Source: Watersipora subatra (lineage: Eukaryota > Bryozoa > Gymnolaemata > Cheilostomatida > Watersiporidae). From it: a stretch of 64,000 bases of DNA. Location: contig NC_088717.1 of the NCBI RefSeq assembly GCF_963576615.1, positions 19,888,108-19,952,107 of the forward strand, written 5' to 3'. A program made the translations under genes and the position numbers. Of the stretch, positions 47,301-60,300 are shown piece by piece. Numbering within the stretch: the first letter of the stretch is position 1; each line of letters begins with the position of its first letter. The notes under the pieces were generated by a model. That model had not been told where the DNA came from. It ran no database searches and was given only the letters and a program-made list of their open reading frames with translations.

Positions 47301-50252
47301 CCTTACCGGAATATTGATTATGAGGGTAAAGACATATAACAGTTATTCCGTTAAGTTTATAGTACAATAACTATACAAAAATAATTAAATTATTCAGATG
47401 ATACTCCGTGAATAACCATTAATTGAATTATGGACAGGAAAACTAAGCAAAACAGGAACACATCACACACCTGACTGGTGCTGATTATTTCAGTTGGAGC
47501 TCTATAATTCTTTCAAAAAATCATAGAGCTGTTTTAAATCGATGAAATCATGAAGACGCTAATACTATGTGATTACCATTGGAAACAGAATGTGAAACTT
47601 CAAAATGTGAAGAGATGAAGTGTTGTAACAGAAGAGCCTCATAAAAAGGTAGATACTTTGTAGCAGACTGCAAACACATTTCTTTGATTTGAGCCTTTAA
47701 AGGTCATAATGAGACCACACACTATCCACCTCTCAAATAAATGGCAATAATGTGTCAGAAAGAGGAAACATTAGTGGAAAAGAAAAGTTATGTGAATGTT
47801 TAAGTGAGTCAACTGCAAACTACAGGATGACCAGATGATCTCTCGAAACAAAACGATAGACTAGCCCATCAGCACTCTAAAAGTGATGCCAAAGTTACAT
47901 TCAGATACGCTCCAAATACCTGGCTACACACAAAAAGGAAATGAATCCTTGTGTGGCCAATTTTTGGCCAACCAGAGTACGACATGTCGTGTATCAATAA
48001 ACCTATTAGTTGTCACTGGTACGATAAAAGGTGATACATCTAGGAGTTGACAATATAGTTGATTTTATATAATTCAGTTGCAATGCAATCTGCTTTAATT
48101 TAAAATTCGCTTCTGAATGATGGCGGGGCTTTATGCAGACAACTATTTATATACACAAACAACAAAAAAGAGTATTCTGGCTTGTAATAGATTGATGAAT
48201 GGCACTGATGTTGGATATCATCATGAAACATTTCATGTTGATTCTTGAGATGATTAAATGCGCTATAAATAGGAGTTTCTCTACCCGAGCCAAAGGTTGG
48301 GTGATTTCCATGGTTAACACCTAGCTTTTCTGTACCTGATCAGAAATACGATGATAGAAACAGCAGTAAATACACTAATATCAACATTACTATCATCACA
48401 AAGCACTGATAATCCATACCAAATACTTATACACAGCTGCAATAGCAGTAATGAACAATTCAGGAAGGATATTACAGCCTTTACCTAACTAAGGCCAATA
48501 TCTGTTGGGCAATTTATTTGCCTATGCATTTCATCACCGAGTTACATTGTGTGTAGTGATTGCTAGGACTTAACATCCTACCAGGTATGCATTACATCTG
48601 CGAATAGCCATGGCTTGACACAAGTCAGCAAAAAAGCTGCCAAAATAGTTTTAAAACTTGAAAATCCTATTATGCATGAATGTAAGCAGTTAGCCAAGTG
48701 CAACATGACCATGGAGCTACTTGTAGTTTATAGTTAAATTACAGTGTTAACTATACTGTTTGTTCCAACTGAACAAGCAACTGAACCAATGCTTTACTCC
48801 ATAGTGCCTGAGAAAAGAACCGCTTCGTGCTGGTTTTATAAACTAAAGAGAGGACAACTCATATGATAGTCAGGGTCGCTTACAGCTGCACCAACCATAA
48901 TTTATGTGTTTCTATCAATCAGTAGCCAGGAATAAAACACTTCCCTTCAAGAATGCTAGAGTATTAGCAAGCCACAACTAGAGTGTCAAGCTTTGAGCTT
49001 TTTAGCCCATCTGAATAATGCTGAGTAATGATCTGTATTGATGAATTGAACTATGAATAACTAGACTGCCTAAATAACACAGAGACATAAAAGTATGCTC
49101 GCTGTACTCACAGCCTGGTTCACAGTGGAAACATTTTGAAAACTTTTAAATTACATTGATGTCTGTGCATTCGGTAAAATAATTCTTCATACACACATAC
49201 TAGACCTTTTATGGATCTCTAGTCTTAGCATCTCAGTATATACACCAAATTACTAGCATATACACCAATTATTAGCATCTCGGTAACTTAGACTTTGTCA
49301 AAAAATGACTTACGCACAAATTGTGAAGAGATCAAAGTTTGCTCAACAACTTTTGTTTTGAAATCAATAATGTTTGCTATCAGAACCTACCATAATATTG
49401 TTGGTTTCGCACACCGTGCTATAATTGACTTCTCGCTCATACTGACTTGTGACATGGCACGCATAATGCTGCTAGGTAGCTGTCAAGCCCATACCTACAA
49501 GATAATTGCAGAACAAAAAAGCTAGAGGGAAATGCGCAAAGCTCACACAAACTAAATACAGAATACTAGGTACACACAGAAAATTATTCTTGCAACATAT
49601 ATTGCGGCTGTTATAGTAAAACTGCTTTAATAATAATACTTAATAATAATAATGCCAAATAATACTTTTCAATATACTCAGCTATGAGATGTAATATTTT
49701 GAGATCAACTTCACAGATGCACTCCTGTACTGATACTATGTTTCCTTTGAACTCTGCATAATCTGTTTAGCGCTGGTAGACTGGATTATAAAAAAATTGA
49801 ATTGCTAAAATAGCGTTTGATAAATTTGTTTTATAATTCCTGGACTGTTTATTATTCATTTTAATTAGACCGACACGCTGTAACGCTACCCACATATATA
49901 TACTATTGCTGTTCACAATGGTCTAGGGTAATAATAATAATAATAATAATGTTTGACCAATCCTAATACTACCATTTGCAACGCAAGACCAGGGTATATT
50001 TGTTACAATGATGTTCACACTCCAGTCTATTAAATTTCCAGGCAATACTACGTTTAAAGGGCTTCAAAGTCAACCCTCCATTCTGCATATAAAATACTTG
50101 TTTCATCATAGAAAGTAATTCCAGTATACGCTTTTCAAAAACTTCTACAGTCATTCTAGTTTTTTAAGCAACAAAGGTAATAAAAATATGAACTAAACTA
50201 CAAAAATAATATACAAATTCAGTTGATTTAGTCTACAGTACACATATATCTA
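47301..50252. other. no gene recognised
   Basis: About 2.9 kb of AT-rich DNA. An AAT trinucleotide run is at 49930-49952. Short open frames lack splice signals or motifs. Confidence 0.5.
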
Positions 50253-50390
50253 GTGTAAAATGTATTAAATAGCAGAACTAAAAATTTGGCAACATTTTGG
50301 CAAACAACTCACTTTTAACTTTACAAAACTAAATAGTAATAAAATGTTGCCAACTTTTTAGTTCTACGGTTTAATACATTTTACATATGC
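50253..50390. repeat. palindromic MITE-like element, about 138 bp
   Basis: GTAAAATGTATTAAATAGCA and AGAACTAAAAATTTGGCAAC face TTGCCAACTTTTTAGTTCTA and TTAATACATTTTAC. Two arms of about 45 bp around a 45-base centre. Confidence 0.7.
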
Positions 50391-51330
50391 TCTGCCTAGC
50401 ATTGAGTATGTTTCAGTAGAGGTTGCCCACAACAATTTTACTACATATCTAGTGTAAGATAAAGGTCATGTCGCTGATTTCTACTATCACCCAATCCATC
50501 ACTGACTTTAAGGATTTTTGAGCCTACGCTCCCATTACTGTGTTCGTAGAGCAAAGTAATAACAGGAAACCTATTTTTACCAATTATTAATTAACTTACG
50601 TATAATTTAAATCTTAAAGTCTGTTTTTTTTGCATAGCTTCATATAGTATTTGTTCTAACGCTATAGCATTAGTACAAGATGCTACTACAAGAGCTGCCC
50701 TTTCACACCAAAAATGTCGAATTTCTACTTTCAGAGTTGCCTACTATTACTGAATGTCATAATGCAACTCTCAAGATGCCAAGATGTTGTCTGCCAATAT
50801 GCAACAACCAGCAGCTTGTTGCTACTAAAGGTATCAAGATGCAATTACAGGGGTTGTCCGCTCCCATCACGTGTGTCAGGAGGCAGCTGAATAACCCAAT
50901 TTTTTTTATTTACACCTGAGAATCAGAGGTTTTTAACACCCTTGTAGCCTCAAGTCAAAGTTCATTTTTACAGTCAACAACCCTTTAAAGGTATTCAAGC
51001 TAAGTCGCTTCAAAAACAATAATTGCTTCAAAATACTTTCAACCTAATATCCATTTTCTTAGCAGGGAAATGTATTTTAAATACTATATGTCAAACCATT
51101 GATGTTATTTTAGTGGTTAGCTGTTGCTTTTTTTTGTTTTATTACCGTTGTATGGCGTAATTCAATAAACATTCCTATTTGAAATTAAACTATTGCCAAT
51201 GAAATGATATATACAATAATTATATCGACAATGTTTAAGAATGTCATACAATGGGGTGCATTAAAGGCTAGCTTCCATAAAGCCAGTTTTCACTGAGGAA
51301 GTGAATACAATATCTCAACTTGCCATGTGG

Positions 51331-52218
51331 TTATACCAATGATATAAACCCCCCCCCTCCTACAGGACAGGCGACGGCTATTTATGGCCGAGGTTTAATG
51401 ATCAGGCTCTGTTGGGATAAACTCAACAAAGCACCAGAACAATGAAATATGCTGAATAAAGCCACTTGTAAATTTACAAATATTATGAACAATAGTGATT
51501 ATTTTATTGATCTGTTCGTTTCATTTTGTTGTCAAATAAATATAGTATCCCAATATTGTCACCATTATGATCAGTCAGTTGCCATTCACAAGCATTCGTG
51601 ATATTAATAGCCGCCATCGTGAAATAGCCCAAATTTAGTTTTAGATATAGATTTTGAGTATGAAAACTACACTGCACAGCTTTGCCTACTGTCCCATCTT
51701 ATTGGCCAGGTCAAACAATGTGACAACGATGAAAGGCTTTGTCATTATTATGTTATGGGGGGGCCAAATATTAGTCAAAAACTAGGGAAAAAAAGAACGT
51801 TGTTTGGGTGATTTCGGGTAAATTATATTTAACTTTAAGCATATGCATGTACTACGACCTCCACCAACCTCAAAATTGGTAAAAATAGATAATTTGAAAT
51901 TTTTCTTTTCCATGGATCCTAGTAAATCGCTAAAATTGAAGAAGGAAAGAGAGAATTACGTGTTTGCTGGTTACAGGTTTTGTTGTTTTGTACTAATAAC
52001 CAAAAATCAGGTATTATTGGCGATCGACGCATTTAGACAATAAAAATCTAGACCCAAAAACCTAACAAGGCAACGCGATGGCTCCGCAAACACTGTGTTA
52101 GCCCTAAAACTCAGGCTAGCACAATCCTAACAGCGCTCGACCATTAAACTCCGCCCATATGATAGCTGTCGCCTATCTTGTGTGTGTGGGGGGGGGGTGG
52201 TTTATATCATTGGTTATA
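51331..52218. mobile_element. inverted-repeat element with poly-C/poly-G ends
   Basis: Left end TTATACCAATGATATAAACC, a C-run and ACAGGCGACGGCT; right end AGCTGTCGCCTATC, a G-run and GGTTTATATCATTGGTTATA. The GTCGCCTATC...TATATCATTG module also occurs inside the 0.9-kb elements (23760 and 26785). No transposase. Confidence 0.6.
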
Positions 52219-52559
52219 CCGACATATGGCGCCTTACAGTGCCTCGCCTTGCGCGTTCACAACTCGAGTTGTACAACTCGAGTTGCCGTGTTGTACAACT
52301 CGGCCTGGGTTTTTGATGAACTCGAGTTGTGTTACGCAAAACTAACACGGGTTCGTAAAGAAAGCAAAGTGAGTAATTGGTGTGTCTCATTTACAGAAAT
52401 TTAATAATAATAATTTAAATATGTATACATATTTAAATTATATATATTGGCGAGATTTGCGCATATTCATTTCTATAAATATAAAGAGACAAAAACAATT
52501 GTAGAATGTAAAAAGCAAACTAAAAACAATCTATATGAGAGCCGAGCAGCGAAATTTTT

Positions 52560-52930
52560 TTTCCCAAACAGGTTTACATACGGCAGTAAAATTTTGGCTC
52601 ATGATTGGCTTTAGTAATTGAGTTTTAGTAATCAAAACCTACATCATTACATTGAAAGTCAATAGTTATAATTAGAGAGGAACACAAAATTCCAAAATTT
52701 TATTCAAGATGGCTTAAATTAATGAGTTTTAAGTGAGCGCCTCTTACGTTTTAACAGCACTGAATGATAACATCAGTTTTGCTACATTATTTAGAATTTT
52801 GCGTTCTTTTCTAATTATAACTATTGATTTCTAATGTAATGATGTAAGTTTTGGTTACTAAAACTCAATTACTAAAGCCAATCATGAGCCAAAATTTTAC
52901 CGCTGTATGTAAACCTATTTGAGAAAAAGA
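52560..52930. mobile_element. palindromic MITE nested between the CTCGAG arrays
   Basis: CAGGTTTACATACGGCAGTA, AAATTTTGGCTCATGATTGG, CTTTAGTAATTGAGTTTTAG at left are mirrored by CAATTACTAAAGCCAATCAT, GAGCCAAAATTTTACCGC and TGTATGTAAACCT at right. Arms of about 150 bp around a centre at about 52735. Confidence 0.8.
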
Positions 52931-53099
52931 AATTCGCAGCCAGCCGGGCAACTTCTTTTTCAAATAAAAAAAGAGTCATCTCTCTAGAATCTGACAAGAA
53001 ACTGAATGAACACCGAAAATGAACATAAAAATTATTTCAACGGCGTTTAATGATGCACAAAAAAATTCCATATAGCTAGAAAAAAAGAAACGATGAGAT

Positions 53100-53275
53100 G
53101 TTCTCAAGCCGAGTTGTTGAACTCGAGTTGCTGTTGAAAGAACTCGGCTTGGATTTTGATGAACTCGAGTTGTGCAACTCGAGTTGTACAACTCGAGTTA
53201 TATTTACAAACTCGAGTTGTACAACTCGAGTTGTGCAACTCGAGTTGTACAACTCGAGTTGCAAACTCGGCTTAG
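53100..53275. repeat. array of palindromic AACTCGAGTT units
   Basis: About nine AACTCGAGTTG(T)-type units, each self-complementary, separated by TAC, TGC or longer joins. Smaller groups are at 52258-52330 and 53438-53490. Adjacent units can pair with each other or with themselves on either strand. Confidence 0.9.
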
Positions 53276-53520
53276 TATAATTCGCTATTAGCTCTAGTTT
53301 TACAGTACATACAGTTTAATTTCTATTAGCTAACGGGTGCCTATTGATATACTATTGTTAATATAACTAGATCTACGGTTATGCTACCGTAATACCGATA
53401 TATTGCACCTTACTTTTGAAAAGTCGCGTTGCGTGTTCACAACTCGAGTTGTGCAACTCGAGTTGTACAACTCGAGTTGTGAACGCGCAACGCGAGGCAC
53501 TGTAAGGCGCCATACCGACA

Positions 53521-55436
53521 AGTATCTAGTACAATGTACTGAATTATATAAACCAACAGCAATGATATGTCATTGATAGAATGCATTTTAAATGTATTGT
53601 TACAACTTTCAGTGTTTTCCTACGTAATGTCACTCTGTGTCATTGCTGTTTCAAACCCATTGACTACTTAACAAAATCTAGTAAAAAATAAAATATTCTT
53701 TCCTGTATTTGCTATAAAAAATACAAACATAACAATACATTTAACTGGATTAGCTTAGATCAATTTGAACAAATAACTAAAAAATATGATTTATCTAAAT
53801 AGCGAACAAGTTTATTTCAGTCTAGCTAAGCCAAAATGGTGAGAATTTTGTAAGATTTATTTGTGACTAGGAATATATTTTGCCACAAATATGAGAGCTA
53901 TTCTCCAACTTTTGGCGTAAAAAGTTATAGTTTTTAGCATTTATTTTATTGTTGCTATTAACGAAAAAACATATACTGCAGCGCTCGAACACTGGAGCAA
54001 AAACCTATAGGCCTACTGGGTAAAAGAATATAGAAAAATACGATTAGCCTTTATTGTTTATCATTGCTAGTAAAAATTATTTCCTATTGAGCGATAATGA
54101 CCTTTTTTAATATTTTTTTTTTACCGCTGAGTCTGCAAGCGTCATGATATAGAATGAAGTGCTTTGCAGTTGTGTTGAAACAAGAGAAGACGACTCTTTA
54201 AGGTTAGATGTTATGAAATAAAGAGCATTCACATACAGACCATTTTTATGTGATAGGTCCAGATCGATACATACGACTGTAGTGATACTAAACACCGAAC
54301 ATATTACAACAGTATTGATCAGTTTTTTGCTTTAACCAAAAAAGCTGTGATCTGTTCACCCATGTTGTCAGTTTCTTCTTATCAAACTAAATGTCTAGTT
54401 TAAAAGCCCAACAGAAACTTTCGAGCTCACGAATAAAAGTATACATGATAAGGCTCAGAGATATTTCAAAGAGAATTTGTGCTCATTCAGAGATTTATAC
54501 CAGATCACAATAGAGTACATTGTTGTTCATTCCCTTTTTGTCAATGTGTAAAACTGCAGTTATGGTTATTAGATATTAAACACTGAAATATAAACTTATG
54601 ACAACAATTGTTCATCTTTTGACAAAAACACAAGGTTTGAAGATGTAGCTGTTACCATTGATTGCCGTAACGTTGAATACTGTCTTTGTAATAGATACAA
54701 ATTTATAAAAATATCACATTTTTGGCATCAGATAGTTGATAAAATCTAAATAAAGTATGTTTCACACGCTAAAAAAACTGTACATTGCTCAAAATAACAA
54801 GCTGCCAGAATAAGACTGTCACAGTGGATCAATATTAAAATTAATAGATACAATTTACAACAAGTATCATAGTTCTTTGACACACCTAGCCTGATGACTA
54901 TATATAAACATACATGTATCAGACTCGCTCATATACATAGTAAATTTAGCCCTCCATTACAATGCAACTAGAAATTTTGCTCTGTTCGGAGTGTGGTCAC
55001 CTCTGATGGTTCCATCAGTTAATCTATAAAAGTGCCAGATGGAAAACCTCTTGGAGGTGTCATTAATCCAATTAAGACCCTATCACGTATACATACAAGC
55101 CTAGAGAGCTCATTGCATTATAAGCACGCCTCAGCCGCAGTTGTCGTTACCGACCCTTGTGATTGAATGCGATGTTATTGGCTATAGCCGAAGGGAAAGT
55201 ATTGAATGCAAAGCATCATGATAGCCCAGCATTCACACCATGTATGACATATGATAATCAACTGGCTAAGGGAGAAGGTAGGTGCGAGGTTGCCTCTAGA
55301 AATACTAGACATAGTATGCACGCTCACGGGGAAAGTGTGACAAGCCTGGTCTGGAAGGCTAAAAACAGATTGTATGCCTACAAATCCTCTGTTGGAAGCT
55401 CTGAGCATGATTCGAAAACTTATATTAACTAGGATA

Positions 55437-55487
<51 letters not shown>

Positions 55488-57055
55488 TTGTTAACTGCTT
55501 TAGATATGCGGGTGTAATGTCATAAGATAAAACTAAGAGAATGCTTTTGTTTTATAGCTGAAAGCTTAATAAAATCTAATGTTGCAGGTATAGCTAACGC
55601 TTAAATTTTTGGCTATATCATTAAATGTGTTTGGCACTATAGTTGTAACAAAGAAACTTTTAATAAGCTTCAATATATACCACAATTCAAATAGCTCTTT
55701 GACTGTACAGCATACTATTAGTTGAAGTTGTTCTCCTAGATTAAAATAACTCTAACTTATTCAAATCCACCTTTACATCAACTAGATTTCCTAGTCATAA
55801 TCTTAAATTGCCTTGTAAATATCTCCTACCTTATGATATTCAGGTTTTGAACAATGAGAAGGGGTTAGTTGACACGTAATACTACTAGGAACATAAAGAC
55901 CTATTGCACAATTTCTTACAGGCTCTCGATGTCAATAGAACCGATATAATACCAAGGTGTAAACAGTTATTATCCGAAAGGATAATCATCAACAGCTTGC
56001 ATGTGTCACCCATTGGCTCCTATGCGAGTATATCTGGCGTTGTGAGGAGTCTGTATATCAAGCTTATGTAAGGTTATTCTAAACACTGGTAAGTTATTTA
56101 CTCTTTGATGCCAGTCATGATAGGTTAAGGAACAAATACAGTGTAATAATACGCTTCTGTCTCCCTCAAACTGACCTATTGAAGCAAACATTTAGGCTGT
56201 CTTGTCATCTGACTGACAACCATGAATTTTTCGGCCAATGATGGCCTGTAAACTGTATCAGATTAATCTCTTCTGGTTATTGTATTCAGCTGATAATCAC
56301 TTTCTAAAGCAGGTACTTTTATTGGTATACCCTGTACTTAGTTGTATTTGTCAGCTATTTTATGGCTTTTCAACATTTGCAGAGAATACGGCTAACTAAA
56401 TTTTAATTCACATGGTTAACACTAGAACATATATATTACCGTTTCTTATGAAGATTATTAAATTTTGAGTGTTTGATTTTTTTTCCAGAAAATGCTTTTC
56501 AAACACTCAAATGATAGTTGAGTGTTTCTCTTTTGCTTGATCTTAGCTACACAACCAAAAATTTCAGAATAGGTTTTTTTGTAGCTATGCCATACTGCTA
56601 TCACATAGAGAGTAAGATTTAACCTCTACCTCTTATCTTTCATATGGTTGGCGATGCCAGTGTAACCATACACTAGTTTCAACATGCATAATACGATCTT
56701 GCCCTAACCTTAAAGCAATTATGGCTCCAAGTTTTAAAATTGTAGTGAAGTTAATAATAAAATATCTTATTACTATTTACTATGAATGAACAGAAGTAGA
56801 AAGAATGGGGTACAATTTCGCCGCTGGCATTGTGAACATTTTTGAGTAATCGAATGAAATACATGTACATATAAAATCAATTTGCTTTGTATCTTTTTAC
56901 TTTTGTCCCTTCATCGTATTTGACTTAACCAACTATCTAGACATCTGTAGAATGATTACATAACCAGCGATAAATCTTGTTACAACTAGGAAAGAGAGTC
57001 CAGTAGTGAAGAGAAAGTTTTTCTTCCACTTAAATTTGTTGTAGAATGACAAACA
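53521..57055. other. upstream of the GPCR; no gene recognised
   Basis: About 3.5 kb of AT-rich DNA with a (TA)n microsatellite at 55440-55482. An 89-codon open frame (55163-55432) just before it has no motif and no splice support. The GPCR promoter presumably lies in the last part. Confidence 0.45.
55440..55482. repeat. (TA)n microsatellite
   Basis: About 21 uninterrupted TA dinucleotides. Confidence 0.95.
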
Positions 57056-57319
57056 ATGCAAACAGTCAACACCACAGACGAGTGGAAGACAGTGGGAGAC
57101 AACTCTGATATCAACAGAGACCTAAATTTGAAGAGCATGAACAATCTCTTGGAGGATCCCGCTCACGTCATTGGATTAACCCATAAGATAGTAACTTGCT
57201 CAGCTACGATATTGACATTCATGGCAGTTGTCTTCTCATTGAGGGCAATATCAAAATCACCGATGCTTCCTGTTAATCGTCATTTTCTCTATTCTCTATC
57301 CTTCTCAGATTTATTGCAG
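57056..57319 (+). CDS. GPCR exon 1 (N-terminus, TM1, start of TM2)
   Basis: ATG at 57056; donor TTGCAG|GTAAGG in phase 0, 88 codons. It contains TM1 (TILTFMAVVFSLRAI) and NRHFLYSLSFSDLLQ at the start of TM2. Confidence 0.75.
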
Positions 57320-60300
57320 GTAAGGCATTACCAATTCTAAACACTTATTCAAAGATGAGTTGAGCCTAAAAACTACTTCGCGCTTCTAATATGAAAGCTA
57401 TATGCCTTCATATATGTCTTCAATGCCTAATAAATATGCCTATACTAGCTGTACCACCCGGTGTTGCCCGTATAATAGAAGAGTATTTGGGCAGAAAATT
57501 GATTTGTATTTAATATATAACAACATTTGCCATTCTAACTTTCAAACTACATATCATAAGAAAAATAAAAACAACTGTAAATGTTTTAAAACTTCGTCAA
57601 ACTACTGTACCTTTCAAGCTAGTAGCCTGGCATATTGCCAATGGAAAATTCCACTAAGCTAGTTAATAAGGTTAGCCTTCCAATGACGGTAAGCCATGAC
57701 TTTGAGTCTGCATTGTTGTCCAGCTCAGGTGTTCTAATAATAGCTATAGCCGGAAAACCTACAGACGGATCCACAGACGGACTTTGAGAAATATATATAT
57801 ATAGATCATACTGCATATCATTGCAATTCTGAAGGTGTTAAATCTCTAACCATTAAATACCACTGATTTTAACAGATTCCAGTTGAATCTAAAAAAATTT
57901 TACAGACTGTTTATTGGAAAAGTCATATTGAAATCTGCTTTTGGTATAAAAAGTTTAAAATGTTTCACTCACTTTCATGAGCCAGTTTTGTTTGATGATA
58001 TCATAGCATAGTTTATGACCTGTTAAATATGCTGCTCGACCACATTATATGATATCCGAGCAAGCTTTAGATATTTCCAAATATGATGTATGATCCAATA
58101 TAAAATATTGCAAAATAAATTTATGAGCTGGCAAAAACGATTATTTGACACCGAAATAGCAAAGATCATACTTTTACTTGGGGAAAACGTATTACTTACA
58201 TTTTAGTACAACACACTAATTTCACTTGATGTGGTATACCAATTTATATTTGATAATTGCTAGTTTTGCTATGGTAGAGCCTACTGCTTTCACTTTGGAA
58301 GATCGTACTACTTTCACTTTGGAAGAACATACCACTTTCACTTTGGAAGAACTACTTTTACTTTGGTAGAGCATTCTACTTTCACTTTGAGAGAACATGC
58401 GACTTTCACTTGAGAGTTTTAAGTGAGAGGTTTAGGTTTAAGATGGTTATATATCTTATATTATAGAAATATTGGCACCACCTTGTAGGTGGTGCCAATA
58501 TTTAGAATTTGGCCTCATTGTAGAATTGTCCTCTTGTAGACTTGTAGAATTTTGCCCTCTTTCAAATGGTGTATATTACAACAAGGAATGTTAGAGCTAC
58601 TGCAAATGGGAGTTAGTTTTGTTTGTTAATGTGTTGATGTTGTGGTCTCTCCATTAAAGATTATATACAAATAGTGGGCGTGGCATGTTTGTTCGAAAAC
58701 CAGTATGCTCCATATACACTTCCACGAGTCATGCAACTATTGCATACAAGGCATTGGGCACAACACTCTACATTCATTTTGATAGAACATAATGCTTTCA
58801 CTTTGGTAGAACTTCTTAATTTCAGTGTCAATTTCAGCTTTCACTTTGGAGAACATGCTACTTTCGCTTCGGGCAAACACCCTACTCTCCTTTAAGTAGA
58901 GCGTACTATATTCATTTTGGTAGAACAAACTACATGTACTTTCAATTCTAGTAATAAAAAACTGTTTTAAGATGAACTCATCAGTTGTATATTCCTTTCA
59001 TTAACTCATCACATACTTGTGAGACCATTATTATGAAATATGTTTAATATTTCCCCCAAACCTTGTTCATTTGAATTGAAAACCAAATCAGCTAAATGTG
59101 CTAACGAATTAGGTCTTACATCCTTAATCAAAGTCTACTAGTCCTTATTTGGAAATACTGAAACTGCACTTTGCACATATAGTAGCTGTATTAGACGTGT
59201 TCATTGCTATAGTAATAAGTTTAGTTTGTACATTTGAACATGAGTTTTTGTTTTCTCTTTGCTTTGTGATACGTACAGGTTATACACACCAACATCAAAA
59301 CTTCCTTGTTCTTATTTGTTGCTAAAGACTAATTTAGAAATTTGATACCAAACAGTTCTATAATGAGGAAAAAGTGATTGGAACAAAACTCACTGAAGTT
59401 ACAAGTTGACTTGCAACAAAATTCACATTACAGTCATTTGGTATCAAAAGGTTCACCATGTCTTACTCTGTTGTGTTGTAGGTGCAAAATATGTGGAGAT
59501 GTGATTACAAGCTCTTGAAAGCTCAAAAACAAACAGTTAATCGCAGCCATCAGAAAAACGTAGTAGTTTGGAATCTCTTCCTGATGTAGTGTATTTTTGG
59601 TGTAGCTACCCTAAATTAAATGGTGGTGCTTAAATTCTGGTGCTTAAACAAGTCTAAAAATATTAAAAGCAAAACAAGAAGCAACTATTTTGAAATGCCT
59701 TTGAGTTTACGATATTCAAATTTCAGATCTACCTACAGTAGTATGCTCTATTGTTATAAGTTTAGTTTGTACATTTGAACATTAGTTTTTGTTTTCTCTT
59801 TTCTTTGTGATACGTACAGGTTATACAGACCGACATCAAAACTTCCTTGTTCTTATTGTTTGTTGCTAAAGACTACTTTAGAAATTTGTTACCAAACATT
59901 TTCCGATACAAACCAAATTTCAGATCTACCTACAGTATTTGGCTCTATTAGCAGTAATCTACATATTAGTGTCAATATTTTAATTGAAATGTTTTTTCAA
60001 ACAATCAAATAATCGCTATAAAAAGAGTAACATACATTTTTAGTTTTTACCATATGAATGAGTTAGCCATGGATTGCTGAATGAAAATGAAATAAAAAAT
60101 AATAAAATAGCTGGAGAATACAAGTAAGTACAGCGTATACATAGACCTATTAACTATACTATAACTATATTGGTGTAGTTAATAGGTCTATGAATGTATA
60201 CCAATAAAAATTCTTAGTGTAAAAAGTGATTATTAGTCGAATGAGAGCGGCTGAAAGTGGAATTTGTAAAGAACGAATATTTTACGGTATGTAACCAGCA

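Larger units (their letters stand above)
52217..53520. mobile_element. element bounded by GGCGCC inverted ends and CTCGAG palindrome arrays
   Basis: Left end CGACATATGGCGCCTTACAG then GTGCCTCGCC, TTGCGCGTTC, ACAACTCGAGTTG; right end CAACTCGAGTTGTGAACGCG then CAACGCGAGGCACTG and TAAGGCGCCAT. The right end also has its own local inverted copy from 53427. Inside lie a palindromic MITE (52560-52930) and a long CTCGAG array (53100-53275). Confidence 0.65.

Noticed and set aside
50680-50919. 79-codon open frame with a Cys cluster (PRCCLPICNNQQ)
   Set aside because: Isolated, no flanking exons in phase, and no family match recognised.
55163-55432. 89-codon open frame as a gene upstream of the GPCR
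   Set aside because: No recognisable domain, no splice signals, opposite strand equally open.
57402-57662. 86-codon open frame in GPCR intron 1
   Set aside because: It lies within the dispersed repeat shared with 29378.
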